Shown: positions 24,426 through 33,309 of the stretch, in pieces | Position numbering within the stretch: the first letter of the stretch is position 1 | How the letters are laid out: the number at the start of each line of letters is the position of its first letter | From: Symploca sp. SIO3C6 | Lineage (GTDB): Bacteria; Cyanobacteriota; Cyanobacteriia; Cyanobacteriales; Coleofasciculaceae | Length of the DNA stretch: 64,000 nucleotides | Direction of reading: 5' to 3' | Assembly (NCBI GenBank): GCA_010692425.1 | Contig: JAAHHJ010000003.1 | Location: 62,001-126,000, forward strand | Made by a program: the position numbers and the translations under genes | The notes under the pieces: generated by a model | The model's database searches: none | The model's input: only the letters and a program-made list of their open reading frames with translations | Told to the model about the DNA's origin: nothing

Positions 24426-25241
24426 ATGCAGTTAATTGATAAGCTTGCTCAGCAAAGGGCTTACCAACCACAAAGCGCTAGTCGCATTTTTAACACTCGT
24501 TCACTTAGGAGCGGACATCAACGCTTGGCAGAACTTCTACAAACGGGTATGGCTGTTCTGGATATTGGCTGTGGTCCAGGGAGCATTACCCGTGGCATAG
24601 CAGAAGCCGTTCTACCCACTGGACAGGTGGTAGGGATAGATATTAACCAATGCTTCATTGAAGAGGCACGCCATAACTACAGTGACTGTCCTAACCTCTC
24701 ATTTGAGGTTGGAGATATCTATAACCTTCCATATAGTAAAGAATTCGACATCGTTGTTGCTGCACGTATTTTTCATTGGCTCACCCGTCCTTTTGACGCA
24801 TTGGAGATGATGATTAAATGTGCCAAACCAGGTGGTCGCATTGTAGTTCACGATAGTAATTTTGAAAAAATCGTGTGGCAACCAGCTTTGCCAGATAGTG
24901 TGAAAACTTTCTATACCGCCTTTTTAGAATGGCGAGCCGAGGCGGGAATGGATAATGTTATAACTGATCACCTATCCAAAATGTTTGAAAAAGCTGGACT
25001 AGTGGAGATTAGGGAGACTTCACAGAATGAGATAACTAACCACACTGACCTTAACTTTGAAACTCGCGTCGGAATTTGGGCAGATGTTATAGCTATTAAA
25101 GGATTTCAGATGGTTCATGATGGTGTACTTAGTAAAGAGCAAAGTTTAAAAGCTGAGAGAGACTATCGGGAATGGGTTATCTACCAAGCCAAGTTGCAGA
25201 ATATATGCTTCACTGCAGTTGAAGGTATAGTACCGCTTTAA
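24426..25241 (+). CDS. class I SAM-dependent methyltransferase
   Basis: This is a 271-residue cytosolic methyltransferase. Motif I is VLDIGCGPGSITRGIAEAV (about 41-59), followed by the acidic loop VVGIDINQ and the motif IV region DIVVAARIFHWLTRP. The C-terminal part is helical and would define the substrate. The pattern resembles UbiE/Coq5- and natural-product-type methyltransferases, but no family can be fixed. It lies in a block of unusual metabolic genes and between two identical MITE copies. A link to the ThDP enzyme upstream is possible, but about 340 bases and a MITE separate them. Confidence 0.88.
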   Translation: MQLIDKLAQQRAYQPQSASRIFNTRSLRSGHQRLAELLQTGMAVLDIGCGPGSITRGIAEAVLPTGQVVGIDINQCFIEEARHNYSDCPNLSFEVGDIYNLPYSKEFDIVVAARIFHWLTRPFDALEMMIKCAKPGGRIVVHDSNFEKIVWQPALPDSVKTFYTAFLEWRAEAGMDNVITDHLSKMFEKAGLVEIRETSQNEITNHTDLNFETRVGIWADVIAIKGFQMVHDGVLSKEQSLKAERDYREWVIYQAKLQNICFTAVEGIVPL

Positions 25242-25268
25242 TCCTACTTCACATACGTACAAAATATC

Positions 25269-25294
25269 TTTAATTTCTCCCCCGAGAAATTAAA
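25269..25294. terminator. 11-bp stem hairpin between convergent genes
   Basis: TTTAATTTCTC pairs perfectly with GAGAAATTAAA around CCCC. The outer A/T pairs mean it could end transcription in both directions, from the methyltransferase (+) and from the STAND gene (-). Confidence 0.55.
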
Positions 25295-25351
25295 AATCAA
25301 ATCCGTTTTCATGCCGTTTTCGTACCCCAATTCAGGAGCACTGCCACGAAA

Positions 25352-25459
25352 TATAGCACTACGCGCTACGGTTAGGACATCTTTTTTGGGAGTCGATTTA
25401 TGATTTATTCTGTCTTTACACCTAATGGTAGTGTCCTAACCAAAATGCGTACTGCTATA
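25352..25459. repeat. MITE-like element, family 1b, copy 2
   Basis: A 108-base element from TATAGCACTACGCGC to GCGTACTGCTATA. It equals the 24193-24300 copy in the same orientation; only the last base differs. Near identity implies recent copying. It lies in the gap between the convergent methyltransferase and STAND genes. Confidence 0.88.
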
Positions 25460-25606
25460 CCAGTGTTTTAAATGCTCTCTAACAAGAGCAACAAGGGAGG
25501 AATGCTCCTTCTTTTGTTATTTAGGTTAATTTTTACGAAATTATTTTTAATTACAATACCATAAAGTTTTTATGCTCATTTCTGGGTATATCTATTCAAC
25601 ATTCAA

Positions 25607-28600
25607 CTATTCAACTGCCCCTAGAGTCTTCAGAGTAGTAATTGTCGCCTCAGTTAAACCGCTAATGCCACTGACTTTCATGCCCTCACAAGGTCTTTTG
25701 CTTTTTAGGCTTCCGATACACTGACCTGTCGAAATATTCCAAATTCTAATAGTCTCATCTTCACCGCTACTAATCAAAGTCTGCTTCTCGGGGCTGAAGG
25801 CGACTGATAAAACTCCTAAACTATGTTCATGTAAAGTTTTGAGACATTGACCAGTATTGACATCCCATAGCTTTATCGTCTGATCCATACTAGCACTACT
25901 CAAGGTTTGCCCATCTGGACTGAAAGCAACTGACCAAACCCAACCAGTATGCCCTTGCAGTGTTTGGAGGCATTGACCAGTATTGACATCCCATAGCTTT
26001 ATCGTTTGGTCATGACTACCACTGCATAAAGTCTGCCCGTCTGGACTGAAAACAACTGACCAGATCCAGCCAGAATGTCCGCGAAAAGTTTGGAGGCATT
26101 GACCAGTATTGATATCCCATAACCTGATTGTCTGATCTGTACTACCACTACTCAAGGTTTTTCCATCAGGGTTGAAGGTGACTGATAAAACTCCATGATT
26201 ATCTTCATGCAAAATTTTGAGACATTGACCAGTGTTGAGCTCCCATAGCCTTATTGTCTGATCATGACTGCCGCTAGCAAGTATTTGCCCATCAAGACTG
26301 AAAGCAATTGACCATATCCAACCAGAATGTCCCTCCAGAGTTTGGAGGCACTTACCAGTTTTAACATCCCATATCTTCACCGTTTTGTCATTACTTCCAC
26401 TGACTAGAGTAAGACCATCAGGACTGAATATCACTGACCTGATCCCATTGCTATGCCCTTGCAAAGTTCTGAGACATTGACGAGTTTTAATGTCCCAAAG
26501 CCTCAATATTTTGTTATCACTGCTGCTAGCCAGAGTCAAACCGTCAGGACTCAAAGCAACTGACCATACCTTATCGCTATACCCCTGTAGACTTCTAAGA
26601 CACTTGCTGGTAGTGACGTCCCAAAGTCTCAAAAGTTGATCCTCACAACCACTCGCTAGAGTTTGACCGTTAGGGCTAAAGGCAACTACTCGCACTAAAC
26701 CATTATGTCCTTGTAGGGTTTTCAGGCACTTACCAGTGCTGACATTCCACAGTTTTACTGTTTGATCCCAACTACCACTTGCAAGCGTTTGCCCATCTGG
26801 ATTGAAAGCTACTGAATTAACCCAGCCAGAGTGTCCTTGTAAGTTCATAATACATTGAGCAGTTTTGACATCCCATAATTTTATTGTTTGATCACTACTA
26901 CTACTTGCAAGCATACGACCATCTAAGCTGAATGCAGCTGACCAGATTGCATCATCGTGTCCCTGAAAAGTTCTTAGGCATTGGCCGGTACTCAAATCCC
27001 AAAGCTTTAGGGTTTTGTCTGCACTGCCACTAGCCAAAGTTTGAGCGTCAGGACAAAATACGACTGCTCGCACCAAATTATCATGTCCTTGCAGAGTTTT
27101 CAGACATTGACCAGTACTGACATCCCATATCTTTAAGTTGTAGTCATCACTGGCACTTGCTAACATTTCCCCATCCAGACTGAAGGCAACAGACCAAATC
27201 CCCTTGTCATGTCCCTTCAAGCTTCCTACACATTGACCAGTAATGACATTCCAAAGCTTTATTGTTTGATCCTCACTGCCGGTTGCGAGAACACTACTAT
27301 CAGGGTTAAAAGAAACTGATGTTACCCAATCTGTGTGACCTCTAAAAGTGTAAATTTGCTGCCAATCACCAACTTGATACAAACGAACCTCACTATTCAT
27401 ATCCCCCGTAGCCAAAAGTTTGCCATCGGGGCTGAAAGCAACTGACAAAATACCGCCGAAAGTTTCAGCAAAAACAGACTTAGCTAGATTAGCGTTTTGG
27501 AAATTGACATCGTATAACTCTAAACATCTTGTGTCAGCTTGCCAAACACAAAGATTAGAAAAATCATAGCCACTTAAGTCAATCCCTAAATGACATAGCA
27601 GATTGAGAATATTACCAGCTGTGTACCCTGGTTCTAGCGGTGATTCCTCTCGCTGCTTTTCCAGAATTTTTACTAGATGCTTGTCAATTTTTTTCTTACT
27701 ATTTAAAATTCTGAGCAAGCCATCAATTACTGGTTGGAGAATCAGGCGAATTTGAGTTTCTCTGACATAGTCCTTTGCCGTGGCCTTAATCAAAGCATGG
27801 CAGCGGAAAAGATCAACTTCCTGCTCGGTAATCTCTTCGCAAACTTGATCTATTAAGTGACCAGTCACATACTCCATAACTACAGGCTGGAGAGTGAATG
27901 ATGCTCCATTTTTTTCGACGAGAGATCGCCGCAACAGAGATTCCATCGCTTCCAGCAACTTGAGTTCCGGTACTGGTGCAACCATGTCCTCTCGCAACTC
28001 AGAGAGTGAGACCTGCTCACGATTAATCGCCAGCCAGTACATGATCTCACTTTCTAAGCCTAACAAACGCTCATACTGCTGGTCTAGGAGATCACGAATA
28101 TCACCAAAGACAACTGTCTCTTGTTGCAGAAATTTACTAACTTGACCATCAAAGACATCTTGAATGGTTGTCGCTACTACCTTCAAGGCTAGGGGATTAC
28201 CAGCATAGTGTTCTGCCAGAGCCCTAAATTCCCCCTCAGAAGCGGTAAGTCCTTTGATTTTAAAGATTTCCTGCTCTTCCCCTTCATGGAAACCAAACAG
28301 TCGGAAGGAGCGCACTGGCAGTGATTCTCCTTCTAGTGAAGCTACTTCCTTAGGTTTTTCCCGCGTCGTCAGCAACAAACAGCTTTGGTGGTTTGCTTCC
28401 CCTACTCGCCTGAGAAGTTCACCATAGCCCTCATATCCCTTACGATGTTGCCCAGCGCGAGAGCCACTGCGCAGCAGCGACTCCCAATTATCAAGTACTA
28501 TCAGACAGCGTTGTTGACGCAGAATATCTATCAGTTTAGATATAATATCACCTAAGTTTTCTGGTAAGTCAACTTCACTTTCTTGCTCATCACACAAAAA

Positions 28601-29122
28601 TTGAATCAGATTAGCTAAAATTGCTTCAACTGGTGGTGCGTCTCGTAGCGATCGCCAAATAACGCAATCAAATTTATCATGAACCTGCTGTGCCAGTTTA
28701 ACAGACAGAGCAGTTTTCCCCATGCCCCCCATTCCTAAGATCGTCACTAATCGACAGCGATCTCTGAGGAGTAATTCCTCTAGCGCACTCAATTGTTTGG
28801 CGCGACCATAAAAATCGGCAACACAAATCGATTCTCCCCAATCTTGGCGCTTATGAGGATTTGGGCTGGAATAGCAACTATCAGTAAGTTCTAAATTAAA
28901 AGATATAAAAAACCGTTCCAGGGTTCGTTTGTCAACCCCTTGTTGGCAAGCCAGTACCCTCTTAATCGTGTGAAAATCTAATCCTGTAACTTCACTTAAT
29001 TGTTCAAGGGTGAATCTTTCTCCATAATTGTCCTTAAATTCTAATTCTTTCCTTGTCTGCTCAATTTGTTGTAGTCCTTCAGGGGTCAGGACAACACCTC
29101 GCTTGCGTCTCTTTTTCGGCAT
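25607..29122 (-). CDS. HTH-NB-ARC-WD40 STAND protein
   Basis: This is a 1171-residue signalling ATPase. Residues 1-95 hold a basic N-terminal HTH-like domain (FTLEQLSEVTGLDFHTIKRVL). The NB-ARC ATPase follows with Walker A GMGGMGKT (130-137) and Walker B LIVLDNWE (207-214). A helical region and a short pentapeptide-like stretch (LSGYDFSNLCVWQAD) lead to fourteen WD40 repeats, enough for two seven-blade propellers. STAND proteins switch on ATP-driven oligomerisation when the propeller senses a ligand; some defend against phage. No effector such as TIR, nuclease or protease is fused, so output may be via the HTH. The WD repeats are very alike, which suggests recent internal amplification. Confidence 0.9.
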   Translation of the reverse strand: MPKKRRKRGVVLTPEGLQQIEQTRKELEFKDNYGERFTLEQLSEVTGLDFHTIKRVLACQQGVDKRTLERFFISFNLELTDSCYSSPNPHKRQDWGESICVADFYGRAKQLSALEELLLRDRCRLVTILGMGGMGKTALSVKLAQQVHDKFDCVIWRSLRDAPPVEAILANLIQFLCDEQESEVDLPENLGDIISKLIDILRQQRCLIVLDNWESLLRSGSRAGQHRKGYEGYGELLRRVGEANHQSCLLLTTREKPKEVASLEGESLPVRSFRLFGFHEGEEQEIFKIKGLTASEGEFRALAEHYAGNPLALKVVATTIQDVFDGQVSKFLQQETVVFGDIRDLLDQQYERLLGLESEIMYWLAINREQVSLSELREDMVAPVPELKLLEAMESLLRRSLVEKNGASFTLQPVVMEYVTGHLIDQVCEEITEQEVDLFRCHALIKATAKDYVRETQIRLILQPVIDGLLRILNSKKKIDKHLVKILEKQREESPLEPGYTAGNILNLLCHLGIDLSGYDFSNLCVWQADTRCLELYDVNFQNANLAKSVFAETFGGILSVAFSPDGKLLATGDMNSEVRLYQVGDWQQIYTFRGHTDWVTSVSFNPDSSVLATGSEDQTIKLWNVITGQCVGSLKGHDKGIWSVAFSLDGEMLASASDDYNLKIWDVSTGQCLKTLQGHDNLVRAVVFCPDAQTLASGSADKTLKLWDLSTGQCLRTFQGHDDAIWSAAFSLDGRMLASSSSDQTIKLWDVKTAQCIMNLQGHSGWVNSVAFNPDGQTLASGSWDQTVKLWNVSTGKCLKTLQGHNGLVRVVAFSPNGQTLASGCEDQLLRLWDVTTSKCLRSLQGYSDKVWSVALSPDGLTLASSSDNKILRLWDIKTRQCLRTLQGHSNGIRSVIFSPDGLTLVSGSNDKTVKIWDVKTGKCLQTLEGHSGWIWSIAFSLDGQILASGSHDQTIRLWELNTGQCLKILHEDNHGVLSVTFNPDGKTLSSGSTDQTIRLWDINTGQCLQTFRGHSGWIWSVVFSPDGQTLCSGSHDQTIKLWDVNTGQCLQTLQGHTGWVWSVAFSPDGQTLSSASMDQTIKLWDVNTGQCLKTLHEHSLGVLSVAFSPEKQTLISSGEDETIRIWNISTGQCIGSLKSKRPCEGMKVSGISGLTEATITTLKTLGAVE

Positions 29123-30010
29123 ATTTCTTGTTGCTTAGTTGAGGATTAGTTGATCTTTGATAGTTCTCAGACTCCGAATCAAGTTCCTATTTAATTGCCG
29201 ATTTCGACCTAAAGCATTTGCCAAAAAAGCGATACTCCTGCGAGTCAGTTAACTATTGACCTGACTCGATCTGGAATTCGCCTTACTACAGTGCTTACAA
29301 CTTTCTCGCCAGTTATAAGAGCCTCCAGATGCTCCAGGTGCAGAAGGGTTCAATATATATAAGTTACTCTGGTGCTTGGACAGTTACTATCTTTTTGCTT
29401 TACCTCTCTACCATGCTTCAGGACTCAGTGAGTTCGCCAGTGGCGAGTTATTTTTGCTAACTTACTTCAGGTACTTTAGTCTTTTAGTACCTTTTATAAC
29501 ATGTGTTCTACATTTTGTCAAATACATTTGAGCAATTCATAGGCAGAGAGTAATTAATTACTGTCTAGTAAAGAAACATAGCGAAAATGACCTGAAGGTC
29601 ATCCTACCAGGGAGAGAAATTATGTATAATCACAACTTATGTGCCACTGTTTCTTTGCTACTGACCAAAGACTAGACCATGTTTGCCAACGGCAAACCAC
29701 ATTGGTTTTAAACTACTAACTATTTCTCGGAGTACAGTTTTTGCCTTTATGCAGTTAGGCGTTTTTTGTAACAAAACTTAAAAAACTAGCTTTCAGACAT
29801 AACTCTAATAACAAGCATACTCTTAAAAAAGGTCAGTCGTAACACAAAAATAATCTTAACTATTAAGAGTTTATATGCCCTTAGTAAGGGAAATTTAACT
29901 CTTTTCTTAAGTTATCAAATTTAACTGGTGATAACCTAAAGATATTGTAAAGATAGTTGACGAAAAGCAGTAAAAGTGCGACAGGTTATCAAATAGGGGT
30001 GAAGTTAACT
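29123..30010. other. long divergent intergenic region
   Basis: About 890 bases lie between the leftward STAND gene and the rightward DJ-1-like gene. Visible elements are a palindrome ATGACC-TGAA-GGTCAT (29587-29602), a short SD-led frame (29622-29675), a hairpin GTTTGCC-AAC-GGCAAAC (29681-29697), and a small GCCT/AGGC stem followed by GTTTTTTG near 29740-29768. The order frame, hairpin, stem plus T run resembles an attenuator leader, but the distance to 30011 is long. Confidence 0.5.
29622..29675 (+). CDS. possible 17-residue leader peptide
   Basis: ATG at 29622 follows GGGAGAG at 29609-29615. The frame reads MYNHNLCATVSLLLTKD then TAG. It is followed within six bases by a hairpin and later by a T-run stem. 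It may be a regulatory leader or chance. Confidence 0.25.
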   Translation: MYNHNLCATVSLLLTKD

Positions 30011-30637
30011 ATGGTATCTATAGATTCTAACAATAAAGGTAAAATCGGTGTACTAATTGAAGCTCACTTTGATGAAACTGAGTTTCGCAGATTCAACGAG
30101 TTTTTTCCGGAGCATGGATATGAGGTAGAGTACATATCCCATCTCTGGAATCAGGAGCAGTTGACATTCCAGGGCAATGACTTAACTGAAGAAGTCACGG
30201 TTACTGTAGAAGTTAACAACGTCAAACCTACGGACTATAAAGGCATTATCTTAATTGGTGCCTACGCGATGGATCGCCTGAGATATGAAGCCAATCCTAA
30301 ACCAGGTCAACCAAACCGATCTCCTGCAGTTGAGTTTCTCCGTCAGGCTGTTAAGGCTATGGATGCTAAACAATTAACAATTGGTACTATCTGCCATAGT
30401 ATTTGGTTGTTTTGCGCAGCACCAGAATTGCTCAAAAATCGCGAGGTAACTTGCGCTCATAACCTGATTTGTGACGTTCAAAATGCTGGTGGCATTGTCA
30501 TGTTTGACGGTGATGGGACTAAGATAGTACATGCCGATGGCAACTTCATCACTGGCAAACATCCCGATACATTAGATGAGTTTCTGGGCGTTTTCTTAGA
30601 AGTAATCAACCAGCCACAATTGCAGCCAGTTGGTTAG
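30011..30637 (+). CDS. DJ-1/PfpI-like protein
   Basis: The 208-residue protein has the DJ-1/PfpI fold with nucleophile motif GTICHSIWLF (Cys128-His129). It differs from the 5490-6071 paralogue by insertion of a beta segment around residues 50-75 (LTFQGNDLTEEVTVTVEV) and by the C-terminal GKHPDTLDEFLGVFLEV. The ATG at 30011 is preferred over a TTG at 29957 because AGGGGTGA lies just upstream. It is followed after 145 bases by the AGE-STAS gene. Family assignment is clear; activity (deglycase-like, chaperone or protease-like) is open. Confidence 0.85.
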   Translation: MVSIDSNNKGKIGVLIEAHFDETEFRRFNEFFPEHGYEVEYISHLWNQEQLTFQGNDLTEEVTVTVEVNNVKPTDYKGIILIGAYAMDRLRYEANPKPGQPNRSPAVEFLRQAVKAMDAKQLTIGTICHSIWLFCAAPELLKNREVTCAHNLICDVQNAGGIVMFDGDGTKIVHADGNFITGKHPDTLDEFLGVFLEVINQPQLQPVG

Positions 30638-30782
30638 TTAGCAGCTCCAAGAGGTCAATTATTAGGCTCAGCAAGAGGTAGTGATTATAAACAATAACTA
30701 TCTTATTAAAGAGCGTAGCATCGTCGTTTTAATTGCCCAGTAATTCCACCTGATCAACTTCTACTGAGTTATAGATAATTCA

Positions 30783-32957
30783 ATGAGTACCATCGATTTT
30801 TCGCTTTCAGATCTAATCGCAGGATACGTCACTAATTTTGACCCCCAGAAGGGAGCTTTGGGTACTTTTGGTCTCAAAACCTCCGATGGCAGAGACTTTG
30901 AAGTCGCATTAACTTCAATGACTTATGCTCAACTGGTGCGCAATCTGGGAGAGCCCTACTACGACTGTACTGCCAAGCTCAAATTAATGCTTGTCCCCAA
31001 GCGCTATCTTTTCGTCTATGGAATTTTCTACCCTGAGGCAAACCAGCACCAATTTGAAGCCAAACACATTGTTTTCCTAGGTCGTACAGAGAATGAGTAT
31101 CTGTTTGAAAGACCAGATTGGTGGGTTAATCAGGTGCGGCAGTTAGCTGATTTCTACCTCAAATCTCAGTTTGAAGATGGCGAAATTGATTATCGCAAAT
31201 ATCGTACAGACCTCAGCTTAAATGGTGCTAAAACAGGGTTTTGTCGCCAGGAAACTGACACCATTTCACGCCTAGTTTACGGTTTTGCCACAGCCTATCT
31301 GATGACTGGTGAAGATAGGTATCTGGAGGCTGCTGAAAAAGGAACCGAGTATTTGCGCCACCATATGCGCTTTTTGGATCAAGGCGAAGGAATTGCCTAT
31401 TGGTATCATGCCATTGATCTCAAGCCAGATGGCAGTGAGCAAAAAATATTTGCCTCCGAATTTGGGGATGATTATGATGCGATTCCAGCCTATGAACAGA
31501 TTTATGCCCTAGCTGGGCCAACTCAAACCTACAGGGTAACAGGCGATCCTCGCATCATGAATGATATTGAGTTGACCGTCAATCTGTTTAACCGCTATTT
31601 CCTCGATACAACTGAACAAGGGGGATTTTTCTCACACATTGACCCAATTACCCTCAGTCCCCTGTGCGAAACTTTAGGTAGCAATCGTGCCAGAAAAAAC
31701 TGGAACTCAGTGGGTGATCATGCCCCGGCCTATTTGATCAATCTCTGGTTGGCTACTGAATCTGAGCAATACGCCAATTTGCTCGAGTATACCTTTGACC
31801 TCATTGAGAAACATTTCCCAGATTACGAACACAGTCCCTTTGTCCAAGAACGTTTTCATCAAGATTGGAGCCACGACAAAGCTTGGGGCTGGCAGCAAAA
31901 TAGAGCCGTAATTGGCCACAACCTCAAAATTGCTTGGAATTTGATGCGCATGCATCATCTCCAACCAAAAGAAAAGTATGCAGCTCTAGCTGAAAAGATT
32001 GCAGAAATTATGCCTGGAGTTGGCAGCGACTTACAGCGTGGTGGTTGGTTTGATGTTGTCGAACGAGCGCTAGAATCAGGTCAAGAAGTACATCGCGTGG
32101 TATGGCATGACCGCAAGGCCTGGTGGCAGCAGGAACAGGGGATCTTAGCCTATCTGATCCTGGCTGGCTCCATGGGCAAAACTGAGTATCAAAAGCTAGC
32201 TCGCGAATCAGCATCTTTTTATAACGCTTGGTTCCTAGACAATGAAGATGGAGGAATCTACTTCAATGTATTAGCTAATGGGATACCCTATCTGGCAGGA
32301 GGCAACGAAAGGGGTAAAGGTTCCCACTCGATGAGCGGTTATCACTCCTTCGAGTTGGCCTACTTAGCTACAGTCTACACCAACCTGCTAATTACTAAAC
32401 AACCGATGGATTTACACTTCAAACCCAAGCCAGGAGGGTTTAAGGATAACATCTTGCGGGTTGCACCAGATCTTCTGCCACCAGGCAGTGTGCGTATCAG
32501 CGAAGTGTGGATTAATGGTCAAGACTACGTTGATTTTGATGCTGAAAATCTCACAATCAAACTACCATCTCTTCAAGAAGAATTGAAAGTAAGAGTTCGA
32601 ATTGTTCCCACTCAAGTATTTTTTGACGCAAATATCCTCGAAATCACCGAAGATACTGCTAAACTTGCTTTAAGCGGGTTGCTAGATGCTAGTGCTGTGG
32701 GCATGTTTCAAGAAGTACTAGAAAAAGCCACAGTAGGACAGATCAAACGTCTGGTTTTGCAACTACAAAACTTGCAATGCATCTCTAGTGCTGGCATGAG
32801 AGCTCTAATTTTCACCAAGCAAAAACTGGGAAGTAATGTTGATATTTACGTAGTTGGTGCTACTGATTCTGTGAAGCATTTTATTGAGATGAGTTCATTC
32901 TGCGAAGGTGTCACAGTTTTAGATAAGTATGAAGAGCCCGAGTTAGTTAATGCATAG
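30783..32957 (+). CDS. AGE-family epimerase-like protein fused to a STAS domain
   Basis: This is a 724-residue protein. Residues 1-110 form a beta-rich N-terminal domain (LIAGYVTNFDPQKGALGTF). Residues about 115-560 form the (alpha/alpha)6 barrel of the N-acylglucosamine 2-epimerase/cellobiose epimerase fold, with aromatic and histidine-rich stretches such as HDKAWGWQQNRAVIGHNL and GSHSMSGYHSFELAYL. The C-terminal 110 residues are a STAS anti-anti-sigma domain with the switch serines in LQCISSAGMRAL (Ser668/669). Joining a sugar-epimerase barrel to a phospho-switch domain suggests a regulated enzyme or ligand-gated partner-switch. It sits between a DJ-1-like gene and a two-component gene pair. 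The substrate is unknown. Confidence 0.85.
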   Translation: MSTIDFSLSDLIAGYVTNFDPQKGALGTFGLKTSDGRDFEVALTSMTYAQLVRNLGEPYYDCTAKLKLMLVPKRYLFVYGIFYPEANQHQFEAKHIVFLGRTENEYLFERPDWWVNQVRQLADFYLKSQFEDGEIDYRKYRTDLSLNGAKTGFCRQETDTISRLVYGFATAYLMTGEDRYLEAAEKGTEYLRHHMRFLDQGEGIAYWYHAIDLKPDGSEQKIFASEFGDDYDAIPAYEQIYALAGPTQTYRVTGDPRIMNDIELTVNLFNRYFLDTTEQGGFFSHIDPITLSPLCETLGSNRARKNWNSVGDHAPAYLINLWLATESEQYANLLEYTFDLIEKHFPDYEHSPFVQERFHQDWSHDKAWGWQQNRAVIGHNLKIAWNLMRMHHLQPKEKYAALAEKIAEIMPGVGSDLQRGGWFDVVERALESGQEVHRVVWHDRKAWWQQEQGILAYLILAGSMGKTEYQKLARESASFYNAWFLDNEDGGIYFNVLANGIPYLAGGNERGKGSHSMSGYHSFELAYLATVYTNLLITKQPMDLHFKPKPGGFKDNILRVAPDLLPPGSVRISEVWINGQDYVDFDAENLTIKLPSLQEELKVRVRIVPTQVFFDANILEITEDTAKLALSGLLDASAVGMFQEVLEKATVGQIKRLVLQLQNLQCISSAGMRALIFTKQKLGSNVDIYVVGATDSVKHFIEMSSFCEGVTVLDKYEEPELVNA

Positions 32958-33309
32958 ACAACCAAATCCTTGTTAATCAGTAACTAGTCGTGACCGCTAT
33001 TGCTCAAACGGTATTAGCTACCCTCTCTAGGGGGCTGAAAATTAAAGACAACCAAACTCAAATTCAGCCTCCTTTCTTTGAGGTTCAAATTTTTTGCCTT
33101 CAGATTTTTCGCTTTTTATAAACTCCCATTCAACTCAAATTTGAGTGTTTGCAGAAAGTCGCAGTCTTGGAAAAGAAAATTCTGCGCATTTAACTCAAAC
33201 CTGAAAGGTGTAATTGGGGAAACTCGAAAACACCACAGCAATTTAACATTCACAACATTTACAACATTCATTTACAACATTCATTTGAAATAACTGGAAA
33301 AATCAAAAA
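32958..33309. other. intergenic region with palindrome and direct repeats
   Basis: About 350 bases contain the perfect palindrome ACTCAAATTTGAGT at 33133-33146, with ACTCAAA half-sites nearby (about 33055 and 33192), and the direct repeat ACAACATTCATTT twice at about 33257-33288. No gene is seen. It should contain the promoter of the flavoprotein/kinase pair. Confidence 0.5.
33133..33146. promoter_or_regulatory. candidate operator palindrome
   Basis: ACTCAAATTTGAGT is a perfect 14-base palindrome 164 bases upstream of the flavoprotein gene, and the half-site ACTCAAA is repeated on both sides. The binding factor is unknown. Confidence 0.4.
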
